A stretch of DNA of 64,000 nucleotides from Echinicola vietnamensis DSM 17526. Lineage in GTDB: Bacteria > Bacteroidota > Bacteroidia > Cytophagales > Cyclobacteriaceae. The translations under genes and the position numbers were made by a program. Under the pieces are notes generated by a model, which did not search any database, was not told where the DNA came from, and saw only the letters and a program-made list of their open reading frames with translations. The stretch lies in the NCBI RefSeq assembly GCF_000325705.1, contig NC_019904.1, forward strand, positions 256,001 through 320,000, read 5' to 3'. Every line of letters begins with the position of its first letter. The first letter of the stretch is position 1. Shown here in pieces: positions 29,659 to 38,586 of this stretch.

Positions 29659-30069
29659 CCATTTATTTAAACCTTACGTGCTAAATATACCTTGGCATTT
29701 TCCAAAATCAAAATTTTCCCGCAAGTAAATAGCTGCATTTCCACTCTCCTGCACCTTATCATCACCATAGTCAAATACCAAACCAACTCGCTCAAAACAA
29801 TAATATAACGGACATCTGATCAACTAAAAAAATAATATTTGTTATTATTACACTTTAACAAATATTAACACAACAATCGGTTTCGATTTTAATTTCAGCA
29901 TCACAAAATTGCTTCCATTAGAATTTTATCAACAAACTCTTGAATCAAATAGAAATACAATATCACTACCGAAAGGTTTCGTAAAATATAGTTTTGTTTT
30001 TCTCTAAATATTAGATCAATTTAGTAGATACAATAAATCATTTTAATAACCCTTTTAACATTAACCCAC
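29659..30069. promoter_or_regulatory. AT-rich leader of the susC-type operon
   Basis: About 410 bp of AT-rich DNA before the receptor start. A -7-like TAGTTTTG lies at 29989-29996, 74 bp before the ATG, but no TTG is placed 19-20 bases upstream. No regulator gene (ECF/anti-sigma, hybrid two-component, LacI) is next to the locus, so control is not visible here. Confidence 0.35.
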
Positions 30070-33000
30070 ATGACTCAAACTTTACGCAAGTTAAGGGTCC
30101 TTATGCTATGCCTATTTTTTTCTGCCAGTTGGCAGATGGTAGCATATGGGCAAGGGAAGGAAGTGACCGGTAACGTCATTTCTTCCGAAGACAAACAACC
30201 CTTACCGGGGGTATCAGTATTGGTACAAGGCACTACCCGGGGCGCCATTACCGACTTAGACGGTAATTTTAACATCACCCTCAATGAAGGTGAAGACGTG
30301 CTGATCTTTTCGTTCATTGGATTTGAAAGCAAAAGTGTAGCCGTCGGCAATCAAAGTGAAATTTCCGTCACCCTTTCTCCGGACATGCAAGCACTCGAAG
30401 AAGTGGTAGTAGTAGGTTACGGTGAACAGAAAAAGGAAACGGTCACGGGATCTGTAGCTGCGGTAAAAGGATCAGAACTGGCCAAATCACCCGCCACGAA
30501 CATTTCCAATTCCATCGCCGGCCGAATGCCCGGGGTAGTCGCGGTAAACAGAAGTGGTGAACCCGGCTATGATGGCTCTGGCATCCGTATCCGTGGTTCT
30601 AACACCTTGGGAAATAACGATGCCCTAATCGTCATCGATGGTATCCCTGCCAGGGCCGGTGGTTTCGAACGGCTTAACCCCAATGACATCGAGAGTATCT
30701 CCGTACTGAAGGATGCCTCTGCGGCCATTTACGGTTCTCGGGCAGCAAACGGTGTGATCTTGGTCACTACCAAACGTGGTAGATCCGGCAAACCAGAACT
30801 TTCCTATCAGTTTAACCAAGGCTGGGGCCAGCCTACTGTCATCCCAGACCTGGCCAATGCGGCTCAATACACCGAAATGCTAAACGACCTCAGCGTCTAT
30901 GAATTGCCCGTGGATGAATGGGCTGCAGCCGACAATGCCTACAGGACATCGGGCGTATATACCCGACCAAACGGTCAAGAAAGGGCAGCCCCTTTTACTC
31001 CAGAGGACATCGCTGCCTATCGGGCCGGAAACGACCCTTGGAATTACCCGAACACAGACTGGTACGACGCCACGCTTAAAGAATGGTCTCCCCAGTCCAA
31101 GCATAACCTGCAGCTGGTCGGAGGAAGTGAGAATGTCAAGTACCTGGCCTCGCTGGGATACCAAAACCAAGATGCTTATTACAAAAACTCGGCTACTGGC
31201 TATAAACAGTATGACCTGAGAATCAACCTGGACGCCAAGATCAACGATTTCATCAGCTTGAAACTCGGGGTACTTGGCCGTGAGGAATTCCGTTTCTTCC
31301 CGACGCGCGGTGCAGGAGCCATCTTCCGGATGCAAATGCGGGGCAAGCCCCATCAACCGGCCTTCTGGCCAAACGGGCTTCCCGGACCGGATATAGAAAA
31401 CGGTGAAAACCCCGTGGTCATCACCACCAATGCTACCGGATATGATCGAGACAAAAGAGATTACTTCCAGTCCAATGGTGAGCTGACCATCAAAATCCCA
31501 GGGGTAGAAGGCCTGAAATTTGTCGGTACCGCTGCGGTGGATAAACTCTCCAGGGACCTTAAAAGATGGGAAACCCCTTGGACCCTCTATGAGCGTGGAA
31601 CGGGCTTTGAAGAAGATGGGGTAACTCCTGTTCTCGTACCCAGCCAAAGAGGCCCTGCTGATCCAAGGTTGAGACAAGAACATTTCAACCAATTGAACAT
31701 CCTTCTGGGTGGTGTTTTTTCTTATGAAAAGACGTTCAATGAAGCCCATAAATTGAATATTCTTGCCGGTACCAACCGCGAAACCGAAGAAGGTGACAAC
31801 TTCAATGCCTTCAGAAGGTACTACATCTCTACGGCCATTGACCAGCTGTTTGCCGGTGGGGAACTGGAAAAAGACAACGGCGGGGGTGCCTATGAGCGCG
31901 CAAGGCTGAATTATTTCGGCAGGGTAGCCTATAATTACAAGGAAAAATACCTCGCCGAATTCCTGTGGAGATATGATGCTTCCTACATCTTCCCTGAGGA
32001 CACGCGATTCGGCTTCTTTCCCGGCATCATGCTGGGCTGGGTAGCCTCTGAAGAGGACTTCTTTAAGCAGGCCATCCCGGGACTGGAATTCTTCAAGATC
32101 CGTGGTAGCTGGGGCCAAATGGGGAACGACCAGATTTACTTTGATGATGTACTACAGGAATACCAATTCCTGGCCACTTATGGATTTGATAGTTACATCA
32201 TCGATGGTACCGAAACCAAAACATTGTACGAAACCCGGGTTCCAAATACTGCCATCACTTGGGAAATAGCCAACAATTCAAACATCGGTATCGAAGGGCA
32301 ATTGCTAGACGGAAAGATTTTCTTCGAGTTTGATTATTTCTATAACAAACGGACCAACATCCTTTGGAGAAAAAATGCTTCCGTACCGCAAACCACCGGC
32401 ATCACCTTACCTGCCGAGAACATCGGCGAAGTGGCCAACTCCGGCTTCGATGCCTTGATGGGCTACCGCGGCAGGACCAACGGCGGCTTCAACTATAGCG
32501 TCAGCGTAAACGGTGGCTATGCCAAAAACAAAATCCTATTCTGGGATGAACCGCCAGGGGCACCGGATTGGCAGCTCTCTACCGGCAAGCCGATGAACAC
32601 GTTTTTGGTGTACCAATACGATGGTGTATTCCCGGACCAGCAATCCATCGATAACGAAGAACTGGATTACTCTGCCATCACCAATGAACTCCGTCCTGGC
32701 GACATGAAATATGTCGATTATGATGGCGACGGAGCCATCACACCAGATGACCGCGTGAGAATGGACCAAAACAACATTCCATTGTTCCAAGGTGGTATGA
32801 ACATCACGGCTTCTTATAAAAATTTCGACCTATCCATCCTCTTACAAGGGGCTTTTGGTGCTCGACAATACGTTAGCGCGGGTGAATCAGGAAACATCGG
32901 AAACTACCTGCTGGACATTTATGAAAACAGATGGACCGTGGCCAATCCAAGCAGCGAACACCCAAGGATCGCCAATAGAAGTGACCAGTATTACTCCAAT

Positions 33001-33246
33001 GGCAACACCTATTGGTTTAGGCAAGCTGATTATATCCGGTTAAAGAACTTTGAGATCGGATACACCCTGCCAATGGAAATTGGAGAAAAGGTGGGCATCA
33101 AAAACCTACGGATTTTTGCCAATGGCCTAAACTTGTTCAACATCATGAACAAGCTGGAAGTAATGGATCCTGAATCATCCAACTCCACTGGCCAATATTA
33201 TCCACAGGCAAGAGTAATCAACACAGGACTATCGGTGACCTTTTAA
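30070..33246 (+). CDS. SusC/RagA-type TonB-dependent outer-membrane receptor
   Basis: 1058 residues. A signal peptide (to about AYG-QGK, residue 28) is followed by a CarboxypepD_reg-like domain (KEVTGNVISSEDKQPLPGVS), the TonB-box-like EEVVVVGYGE near residue 115-124, a plug domain with RIRGSNTLGNNDALIVIDG and SISVLKDASAAIYGSRAANG (both SusC signatures), and a long beta-barrel ending in the terminal aromatic ..GLSVTF. It imports a substrate across the outer membrane with the SusD partner encoded 13 bp downstream. The substrate cannot be read from the sequence; no polysaccharide-degrading enzyme is encoded nearby. Confidence 0.95.
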   Translation: MTQTLRKLRVLMLCLFFSASWQMVAYGQGKEVTGNVISSEDKQPLPGVSVLVQGTTRGAITDLDGNFNITLNEGEDVLIFSFIGFESKSVAVGNQSEISVTLSPDMQALEEVVVVGYGEQKKETVTGSVAAVKGSELAKSPATNISNSIAGRMPGVVAVNRSGEPGYDGSGIRIRGSNTLGNNDALIVIDGIPARAGGFERLNPNDIESISVLKDASAAIYGSRAANGVILVTTKRGRSGKPELSYQFNQGWGQPTVIPDLANAAQYTEMLNDLSVYELPVDEWAAADNAYRTSGVYTRPNGQERAAPFTPEDIAAYRAGNDPWNYPNTDWYDATLKEWSPQSKHNLQLVGGSENVKYLASLGYQNQDAYYKNSATGYKQYDLRINLDAKINDFISLKLGVLGREEFRFFPTRGAGAIFRMQMRGKPHQPAFWPNGLPGPDIENGENPVVITTNATGYDRDKRDYFQSNGELTIKIPGVEGLKFVGTAAVDKLSRDLKRWETPWTLYERGTGFEEDGVTPVLVPSQRGPADPRLRQEHFNQLNILLGGVFSYEKTFNEAHKLNILAGTNRETEEGDNFNAFRRYYISTAIDQLFAGGELEKDNGGGAYERARLNYFGRVAYNYKEKYLAEFLWRYDASYIFPEDTRFGFFPGIMLGWVASEEDFFKQAIPGLEFFKIRGSWGQMGNDQIYFDDVLQEYQFLATYGFDSYIIDGTETKTLYETRVPNTAITWEIANNSNIGIEGQLLDGKIFFEFDYFYNKRTNILWRKNASVPQTTGITLPAENIGEVANSGFDALMGYRGRTNGGFNYSVSVNGGYAKNKILFWDEPPGAPDWQLSTGKPMNTFLVYQYDGVFPDQQSIDNEELDYSAITNELRPGDMKYVDYDGDGAITPDDRVRMDQNNIPLFQGGMNITASYKNFDLSILLQGAFGARQYVSAGESGNIGNYLLDIYENRWTVANPSSEHPRIANRSDQYYSNGNTYWFRQADYIRLKNFEIGYTLPMEIGEKVGIKNLRIFANGLNLFNIMNKLEVMDPESSNSTGQYYPQARVINTGLSVTF

Positions 33247-33259
33247 TTCCTAAACTGAC

Positions 33260-35128
33260 ATGAAAATGAACAAATTCAAAAATATAACCTATCTGTGCCT
33301 CTTGGCGGTCAGCTTATGGATATTATCCAGTTGTAATGCTGATTTTGTCAATACCAGCCCACTGGATGAGGTATCAGAAGAAGATGTATGGTCGGATCCG
33401 GCACTGGCCGAAGCAGCGGTCACAGGAACCTACGTAGGGCTCGGCCAAGGGGGATTTGACGAACAAATGCTCGCCTCCCTTACCGATGAAGCCATCTTTA
33501 CCCACCCAGGCAGAGACATTACCGTTATTACGGAATCCAGGTCCAATCCTGCCGCTCCAGGCTGGATCAACAACACCTTGGAATGGGGCAATATGTACAG
33601 TTATATCCGCGCCTGTAATGTCGCCATCGAGAACCTAACAGAGCCACTGCTGACAGACCAGGATTTGGTGGACCGGTTGATGGGCGAAGCCAAGTTTATG
33701 CGGGCCTATTACAGTCATCAGCTGTTGCGCTACTACGGTGGTTTCCCGATTGTGGACCGGGCTTATGAGTTGGGCGAAGAATCCTACGAAATTCCCCGGA
33801 ATACTTGGGAAGAGTGTATCAACTTCATCGTAGGTGACCTCGACGAAGCCGCAGCTCTGCTGGAAGGAAAATCCATGGATTCCGGCCGGGCAAGTAGAAT
33901 GGCTGCCTTGGCCCTGAAATCAAGGGTACTGCTTTATGCAGCCAGTGACCTCCACGACATCCCTACGGCTTCCAGTAATTCCAGCCTGATCTCAGGTTAT
34001 GCCAATCCTGAATACCTTGGATACACCTCTGGTGACCGCATGTCCAGATGGCAACGGGCAAAAGATGCCGCCAAAGCGGTTTTGGACAATGACCAAGGCA
34101 ACTTGCTCAACCTATCGGGCCCCGTCTCCCACGAGGAAGGCATTCAGAATTACATGAACAATTCCCTTTCCAAAAATGGCGGGGAAGAAGAGCTGATCTT
34201 TGCCAGGTATTTCATCAATGCCAAGCAGGAAAACGGGGGTCGTCAAGGCCTCTTCAACGGCCCCAACGGCTATAACAACTGGGCAGGGAACACTCCCATC
34301 CAGCATTTTGTGGACGATTATGAAATGATGGACGGTACCGAATTTGACTGGGACAATCCGGAACATGCGGAAGCTCCTTATGAAAACCGGGATGCCCGTT
34401 TCTACGCTTCCTTGCTCTATGATGGTGCGCAGTGGAAGCCCAGATCTTCAGCCAACCAACCAAAGGATCCCTTAGGACAGATCCAGACCGGCCAATATGA
34501 GATCATGCAAAATGGTTCGGTAGGAACGCACTTCGGACTGGATACCCGAAATAGTTCTATTGAAGACTGGAACGGTTCATATACGGGGTATTATTTCCGC
34601 AAATTTATTGACCCCGATCCTTCTATCGTGGATCAAAATACTTGGCAAGAAATTCCTTGGCCGTTCTTGCGCTACACAGAAGCGGTGCTGAATTACGTAG
34701 AAGCCTGTATCGAACTTGGGCAGGAAGAAGAGGCCCGCACTTGGCTAAACAGGATTCGCTACCGGGTGGGCATGCCTGCCATCAACGACTCCGGTGAAGC
34801 CCTTGTAGAGCGCTATCGAAATGAGCGACGCATTGAAATGGCCTATGAAGAACAGCGCTACCATGACTGCCGACGTTGGATGATCCCTGAAGAGACCCTG
34901 GGAAGAAAAGCAAATGGCATCAACGTGGTAGGGACTTTCAAACCCGGACAGAGTCTGGACCTCTATCGATATGATCCTGAAATCTATAACTATTCCTACG
35001 AGGTCACACCGATAGACCCTGGTAAAGAAGACCGGCAATGGCTGGATAAAATGTACTACTTGCCAATTCACTTCAATGAGATGAACAGAAACGCAAAACT
35101 TGTCCAGAATCCTGGATACACTGAATAA
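33260..35128 (+). CDS. SusD/RagB-type substrate-binding lipoprotein
   Basis: 622 residues with a lipoprotein signal ending LSSC (Cys25). The N-terminal region has SPLDEVSEEDVWSDPALAE and the TPR-like helices (MRAYYSHQLLRYYGGFPIVDR) of the SusD fold. The C-terminal part has WLNRIRYRVGMP and RRIEMAYEEQRYHDCRRW, both SusD hallmarks. It caps the SusC barrel at the surface and binds the substrate. It is longer than the roughly 500-550 residues typical of the family. Confidence 0.95.
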   Translation: MKMNKFKNITYLCLLAVSLWILSSCNADFVNTSPLDEVSEEDVWSDPALAEAAVTGTYVGLGQGGFDEQMLASLTDEAIFTHPGRDITVITESRSNPAAPGWINNTLEWGNMYSYIRACNVAIENLTEPLLTDQDLVDRLMGEAKFMRAYYSHQLLRYYGGFPIVDRAYELGEESYEIPRNTWEECINFIVGDLDEAAALLEGKSMDSGRASRMAALALKSRVLLYAASDLHDIPTASSNSSLISGYANPEYLGYTSGDRMSRWQRAKDAAKAVLDNDQGNLLNLSGPVSHEEGIQNYMNNSLSKNGGEEELIFARYFINAKQENGGRQGLFNGPNGYNNWAGNTPIQHFVDDYEMMDGTEFDWDNPEHAEAPYENRDARFYASLLYDGAQWKPRSSANQPKDPLGQIQTGQYEIMQNGSVGTHFGLDTRNSSIEDWNGSYTGYYFRKFIDPDPSIVDQNTWQEIPWPFLRYTEAVLNYVEACIELGQEEEARTWLNRIRYRVGMPAINDSGEALVERYRNERRIEMAYEEQRYHDCRRWMIPEETLGRKANGINVVGTFKPGQSLDLYRYDPEIYNYSYEVTPIDPGKEDRQWLDKMYYLPIHFNEMNRNAKLVQNPGYTE

Positions 35129-35155
35129 CCCTAACCTATTGATTTTTTTTCATTT

Positions 35156-35197
35156 AAAAGAATCTATACCATTGCTTTGGATGGTATAGATTCTTTT
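35156..35197 (+). terminator. Strong hairpin terminator between the susD-type and CRTAC1-type genes
   Basis: Perfect 17-bp stem AAAAGAATCTATACCAT/ATGGTATAGATTCTTTT with an 8-base loop, followed by one further T, then ATATTT. It lies 28 bp after the SusD stop and 33 bp before the next start, so either it splits the locus into two units or it sets a lower level of downstream expression by read-through. Confidence 0.85.
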
Positions 35198-35229
35198 TAT
35201 ATTTAATCCCCAAACCCAACAATACCTGT

Positions 35230-38200
35230 ATGCTTAAACTATACCTCAAGGTGGCTTTTCTAGTCATTCTCAGCGGGCTGCTCTTACGATGTACCCAACC
35301 AAAAGAATCCCCTGCTCCTGAAAAGCCATCACTTTTCTCTTTGCTTCCGCCCTCCCAAACCCATGTCACCTTCCAAAATAAACTTACCGAAGGGCTGAAC
35401 ACCAATGTCCTGATGTACGAATATTTTTACAACGGTGGTGGTGTCGCCATCGGCGACGTGAATGGGGACGGCTTGGATGACATTTATTTTTCAGGCAATA
35501 TGATCGCCAACAAACTCTACCTGAACAAGGGCGACATGACCTTTGAAGACATTACCACCAGCTCTGGCACGGCAGGCAGAAATGGCCCATGGAAAACGGG
35601 CGTCACGATGGCCGACGTCAACGGAGACGGCAAACTCGACATATACGTTTGCTATTCTGGAAACCTACGACCGGAAAAACGAAAAAATGAGCTTTACATT
35701 AACCAAGGAAATGACCAAAACGGTATTCCGAAATTTTCGGAAGAAGCATCCACATACGGCTTAGCGAGCACCTCTACCAGTACCCAGGGGATCTTCTTTG
35801 ACTATGACCAGGACGGTGACCTGGACATGTTCCTTCTCAATCACAACCACAAGTCACTGCCCATCCTCGATGAAGCCAGTACCGCTGCCATCTTGAAAGA
35901 AAAAGATCCTGCAGGATCACAGCTTTTCAGAAACGACAAGGGGAAGTTTACAGAAGTAACGGAAGCCGCAGGCATCCAAAATTCGGCCCTTTCCTATGGG
36001 CTGGGCGCAGGAGCGGCTGACATCAACGGCGATGGCTGGACAGACCTTTACATCTGTAATGATTACACCGCCCCGGATTTTTTATACATTAACAACCAAG
36101 ACGGTACCTTCATCGACCGGATTGGCAGCAGCATGGGGCATACTTCCCACTTTTCCATGGGCAATGATGTCGCCGATGTAAACAACGATGGTCTCCCCGA
36201 CCTTTTTACGTTGGATATGCTCCCTGAAGACAACAAGCGCCAAAAGCTGCTGATGGCTCCGGACAATTATGAGAAATTTGACTTTAAAGTGGACATGGGC
36301 TTCCATCATCAATATATGCGGAACATGCTTCAGGTCAATAACGGCAACAGCACTTTTAGCGAAATCGGCCAATTATCGGGCATATCCAACACCGACTGGA
36401 GTTGGTCAGCCCAATTCGCAGACTTTGACAATGACGGGTGGAAGGACCTTTACATCACCAATGGCTACTTGCGCGATTACACCAACATGGACTTCCTGAA
36501 GTTTATGGGAGATTATGTCCAAAACAATGATGGCAATATCAGACGGCAAAACGTGCTGGACCTTGTCAAGCAAATCCCTTCCTCCAACCTCCACAATTAC
36601 ATGTTCAAAAACAACGGTGACCTGACATTCAAAAAGGTCAGTAGCAGTTGGGGAGTGGACTATTCATCCAACAGCAATGGGGCCGCCTATGCTGACCTTG
36701 ACAATGACGGCGACCTTGACCTTGTGGTGAACAACATCAACTTGGAAGCTTTTATCTTTGAGAACAAGGCAAACCAGCAGCTGGACCACCATTACCTAAA
36801 AATCCAGCTAGCAGGCGAAAAAGCAAACAAATACGGGCTGGGAGCACAGGTAACGCTATTCAAGGGAAACCAGGCCATGTACCAAGAGCAAATGCCTTCC
36901 CGTGGCTATCAATCCAGTGTTTCACCCGTCCTTCATTTCGGACTGGGCAATGCCGACTTCGTCGATTCCATCCAAGTACACTGGCTGAACGGCAAAACCC
37001 AAACCGTTCGCAATGTAGAAACCAACCAACTGATCACCTTGCGCGAATCGGAAGCGGAAAACCGGGCGCCGCATCGTCAGGCGCCCACTCCGCTCTTTAC
37101 CGAAACAGCTCCCCCTCTGGATATAAAATTGGCACAAAACCAACTCAACGATTTCAAAAGGCAGCCTTTGATCGTAAACCCGCTTTCCTTTGAAAGTCCC
37201 TCAATGGCAAAAGCGGATGTCAATGGTGATGGGAAAGAAGATATTTATGTGGGCGCCGGCGCCGGAGATGTATCAAAACTTTTCATCCAGCAAGCAAATG
37301 GCCAGTTTATCGTCAGCAACAATGGTGATTTTGCGCTTGACAAAGACAGTGAGGACAGCCATGCCGCCTTTGCCGATGTCAATGGAGATGGATTTCCAGA
37401 CCTATATGTTTGTAGCGGAGGCTATGGCAATTTCATGCCTACCGACCCCAAACTCCAGGATCGCCTTTACATAAACGACGGAAAGGGCCAGTTTAAAAAG
37501 CAATCCTCTGCGCTGCCCAAAATGCTCACCAGCACCAGCTGCGCCACCTTTTTGGACGTAAATGGCGACCAGGCAATGGATATCTTTGTGGGAGGCCGAA
37601 CAGTACCCGGAAGGTATCCGGAAACCCCACGCAGTTACTTGCTTGTCAATGATGGCCATGGCAAGTACACGGATCAGACCAGCACCATTTCCCCGGCCTT
37701 GACCCATCCCGGAATGATTACGGATGCTGCCGTAACGGACCTTAACCTCGACGGCCAGCCTGAACTTGTGACGGTGGGCGAATGGTTACCGATTCAGGTA
37801 TTTGGCCTGGAGCAAGGCAAACTGGCAGAGGTCACGGACCAATACTTCGATAAAAAATACAGCGGATGGTGGAATACCATCCACGTGGCCGACCTGAATG
37901 GAGACCAAAAGCCTGATTTGGTTTTCGGTAATCAAGGCACCAACACACAAATCCATGCCAGTGATGATGAACCGGCCAGTCTGATCTACAAGGATTTTGA
38001 TGAAAATGGTTCTTTGGACCCGATTTTATGCTGCTATATCCAAGGGGAAAACTATCCTTATGTCACCCGGGATGAGCTCCTGGATCAGATGGCCAAAATG
38101 CGCACGCGCTTTCCCGACTATAAGAGCTATGCTGACGCCAAGCTATCGGATATTTTCACCGAAGATGAGCTGGAAAACAGTCAGAAGCTCATTGCCAACC

Positions 38201-38565
38201 AACTGAAAACGGCGCTTTTCCTCAGCAATCCTTCCGGCAAATTAAAAATGGGTAAATTGCCTATCCAGACCCAAAGTGCTCCAGTGATGGCCATCGCCAG
38301 TGGAGACATGAACCGTGACGGGCATCAGGACCTGCTTCTCTGCGGAAATATTCAAAAGGCCCGATTACGTTTTGGGAAGTATGATGCCAATTACGGTTTG
38401 ATGCTCTTGGGCGATGGAAATGGAAACTTCAAAAGCCTTCCCCAAGCTTCCTCGGGATTTGCCCTGAAAGGGGACGTGCGCAGCATCCTCCAATGCGGAG
38501 ATCAATGGCTCTTTGGTATTAATCAAAAAGGGATTGTCGCCTATGCCCCTACCCAGAAAAAGTAA
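35230..38565 (+). CDS. FG-GAP/VCBS repeat lipoprotein with ASPIC/UnbV domain (CRTAC1-type)
   Basis: 1111 residues. The signal region ends LLLRC (Cys21), a lipobox with an odd Arg at -1. Fourteen DxDG-type calcium-loop motifs are seen, seven before (for example DVNGDGLDD, DYDQDGDLD, DLDNDGDLD) and seven after (DVNGDGKED, DVNGDGFPD, DMNRDGHQD) a central ASPIC/UnbV domain at about residues 533-600 (YGLGAQVTLFKGN, SRGYQSSVSP, HFGLG). This suggests two integrin-like seven-bladed propellers on either side of the ASPIC domain. Proteins of this kind are surface or periplasmic; their ligands are mostly unknown. It lies 21 bp before the haloperoxidase-family gene. Confidence 0.9.
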   Translation: MLKLYLKVAFLVILSGLLLRCTQPKESPAPEKPSLFSLLPPSQTHVTFQNKLTEGLNTNVLMYEYFYNGGGVAIGDVNGDGLDDIYFSGNMIANKLYLNKGDMTFEDITTSSGTAGRNGPWKTGVTMADVNGDGKLDIYVCYSGNLRPEKRKNELYINQGNDQNGIPKFSEEASTYGLASTSTSTQGIFFDYDQDGDLDMFLLNHNHKSLPILDEASTAAILKEKDPAGSQLFRNDKGKFTEVTEAAGIQNSALSYGLGAGAADINGDGWTDLYICNDYTAPDFLYINNQDGTFIDRIGSSMGHTSHFSMGNDVADVNNDGLPDLFTLDMLPEDNKRQKLLMAPDNYEKFDFKVDMGFHHQYMRNMLQVNNGNSTFSEIGQLSGISNTDWSWSAQFADFDNDGWKDLYITNGYLRDYTNMDFLKFMGDYVQNNDGNIRRQNVLDLVKQIPSSNLHNYMFKNNGDLTFKKVSSSWGVDYSSNSNGAAYADLDNDGDLDLVVNNINLEAFIFENKANQQLDHHYLKIQLAGEKANKYGLGAQVTLFKGNQAMYQEQMPSRGYQSSVSPVLHFGLGNADFVDSIQVHWLNGKTQTVRNVETNQLITLRESEAENRAPHRQAPTPLFTETAPPLDIKLAQNQLNDFKRQPLIVNPLSFESPSMAKADVNGDGKEDIYVGAGAGDVSKLFIQQANGQFIVSNNGDFALDKDSEDSHAAFADVNGDGFPDLYVCSGGYGNFMPTDPKLQDRLYINDGKGQFKKQSSALPKMLTSTSCATFLDVNGDQAMDIFVGGRTVPGRYPETPRSYLLVNDGHGKYTDQTSTISPALTHPGMITDAAVTDLNLDGQPELVTVGEWLPIQVFGLEQGKLAEVTDQYFDKKYSGWWNTIHVADLNGDQKPDLVFGNQGTNTQIHASDDEPASLIYKDFDENGSLDPILCCYIQGENYPYVTRDELLDQMAKMRTRFPDYKSYADAKLSDIFTEDELENSQKLIANQLKTALFLSNPSGKLKMGKLPIQTQSAPVMAIASGDMNRDGHQDLLLCGNIQKARLRFGKYDANYGLMLLGDGNGNFKSLPQASSGFALKGDVRSILQCGDQWLFGINQKGIVAYAPTQKK

Positions 38566-38586
38566 TTTAAATAACCCCTGATCACG

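Noticed and set aside
30880..32118. 412-codon open frame antisense to the SusC-type gene
   Set aside because: It mirrors the receptor's reading frame, has no start context or family features, and the opposite strand encodes a clear SusC barrel.
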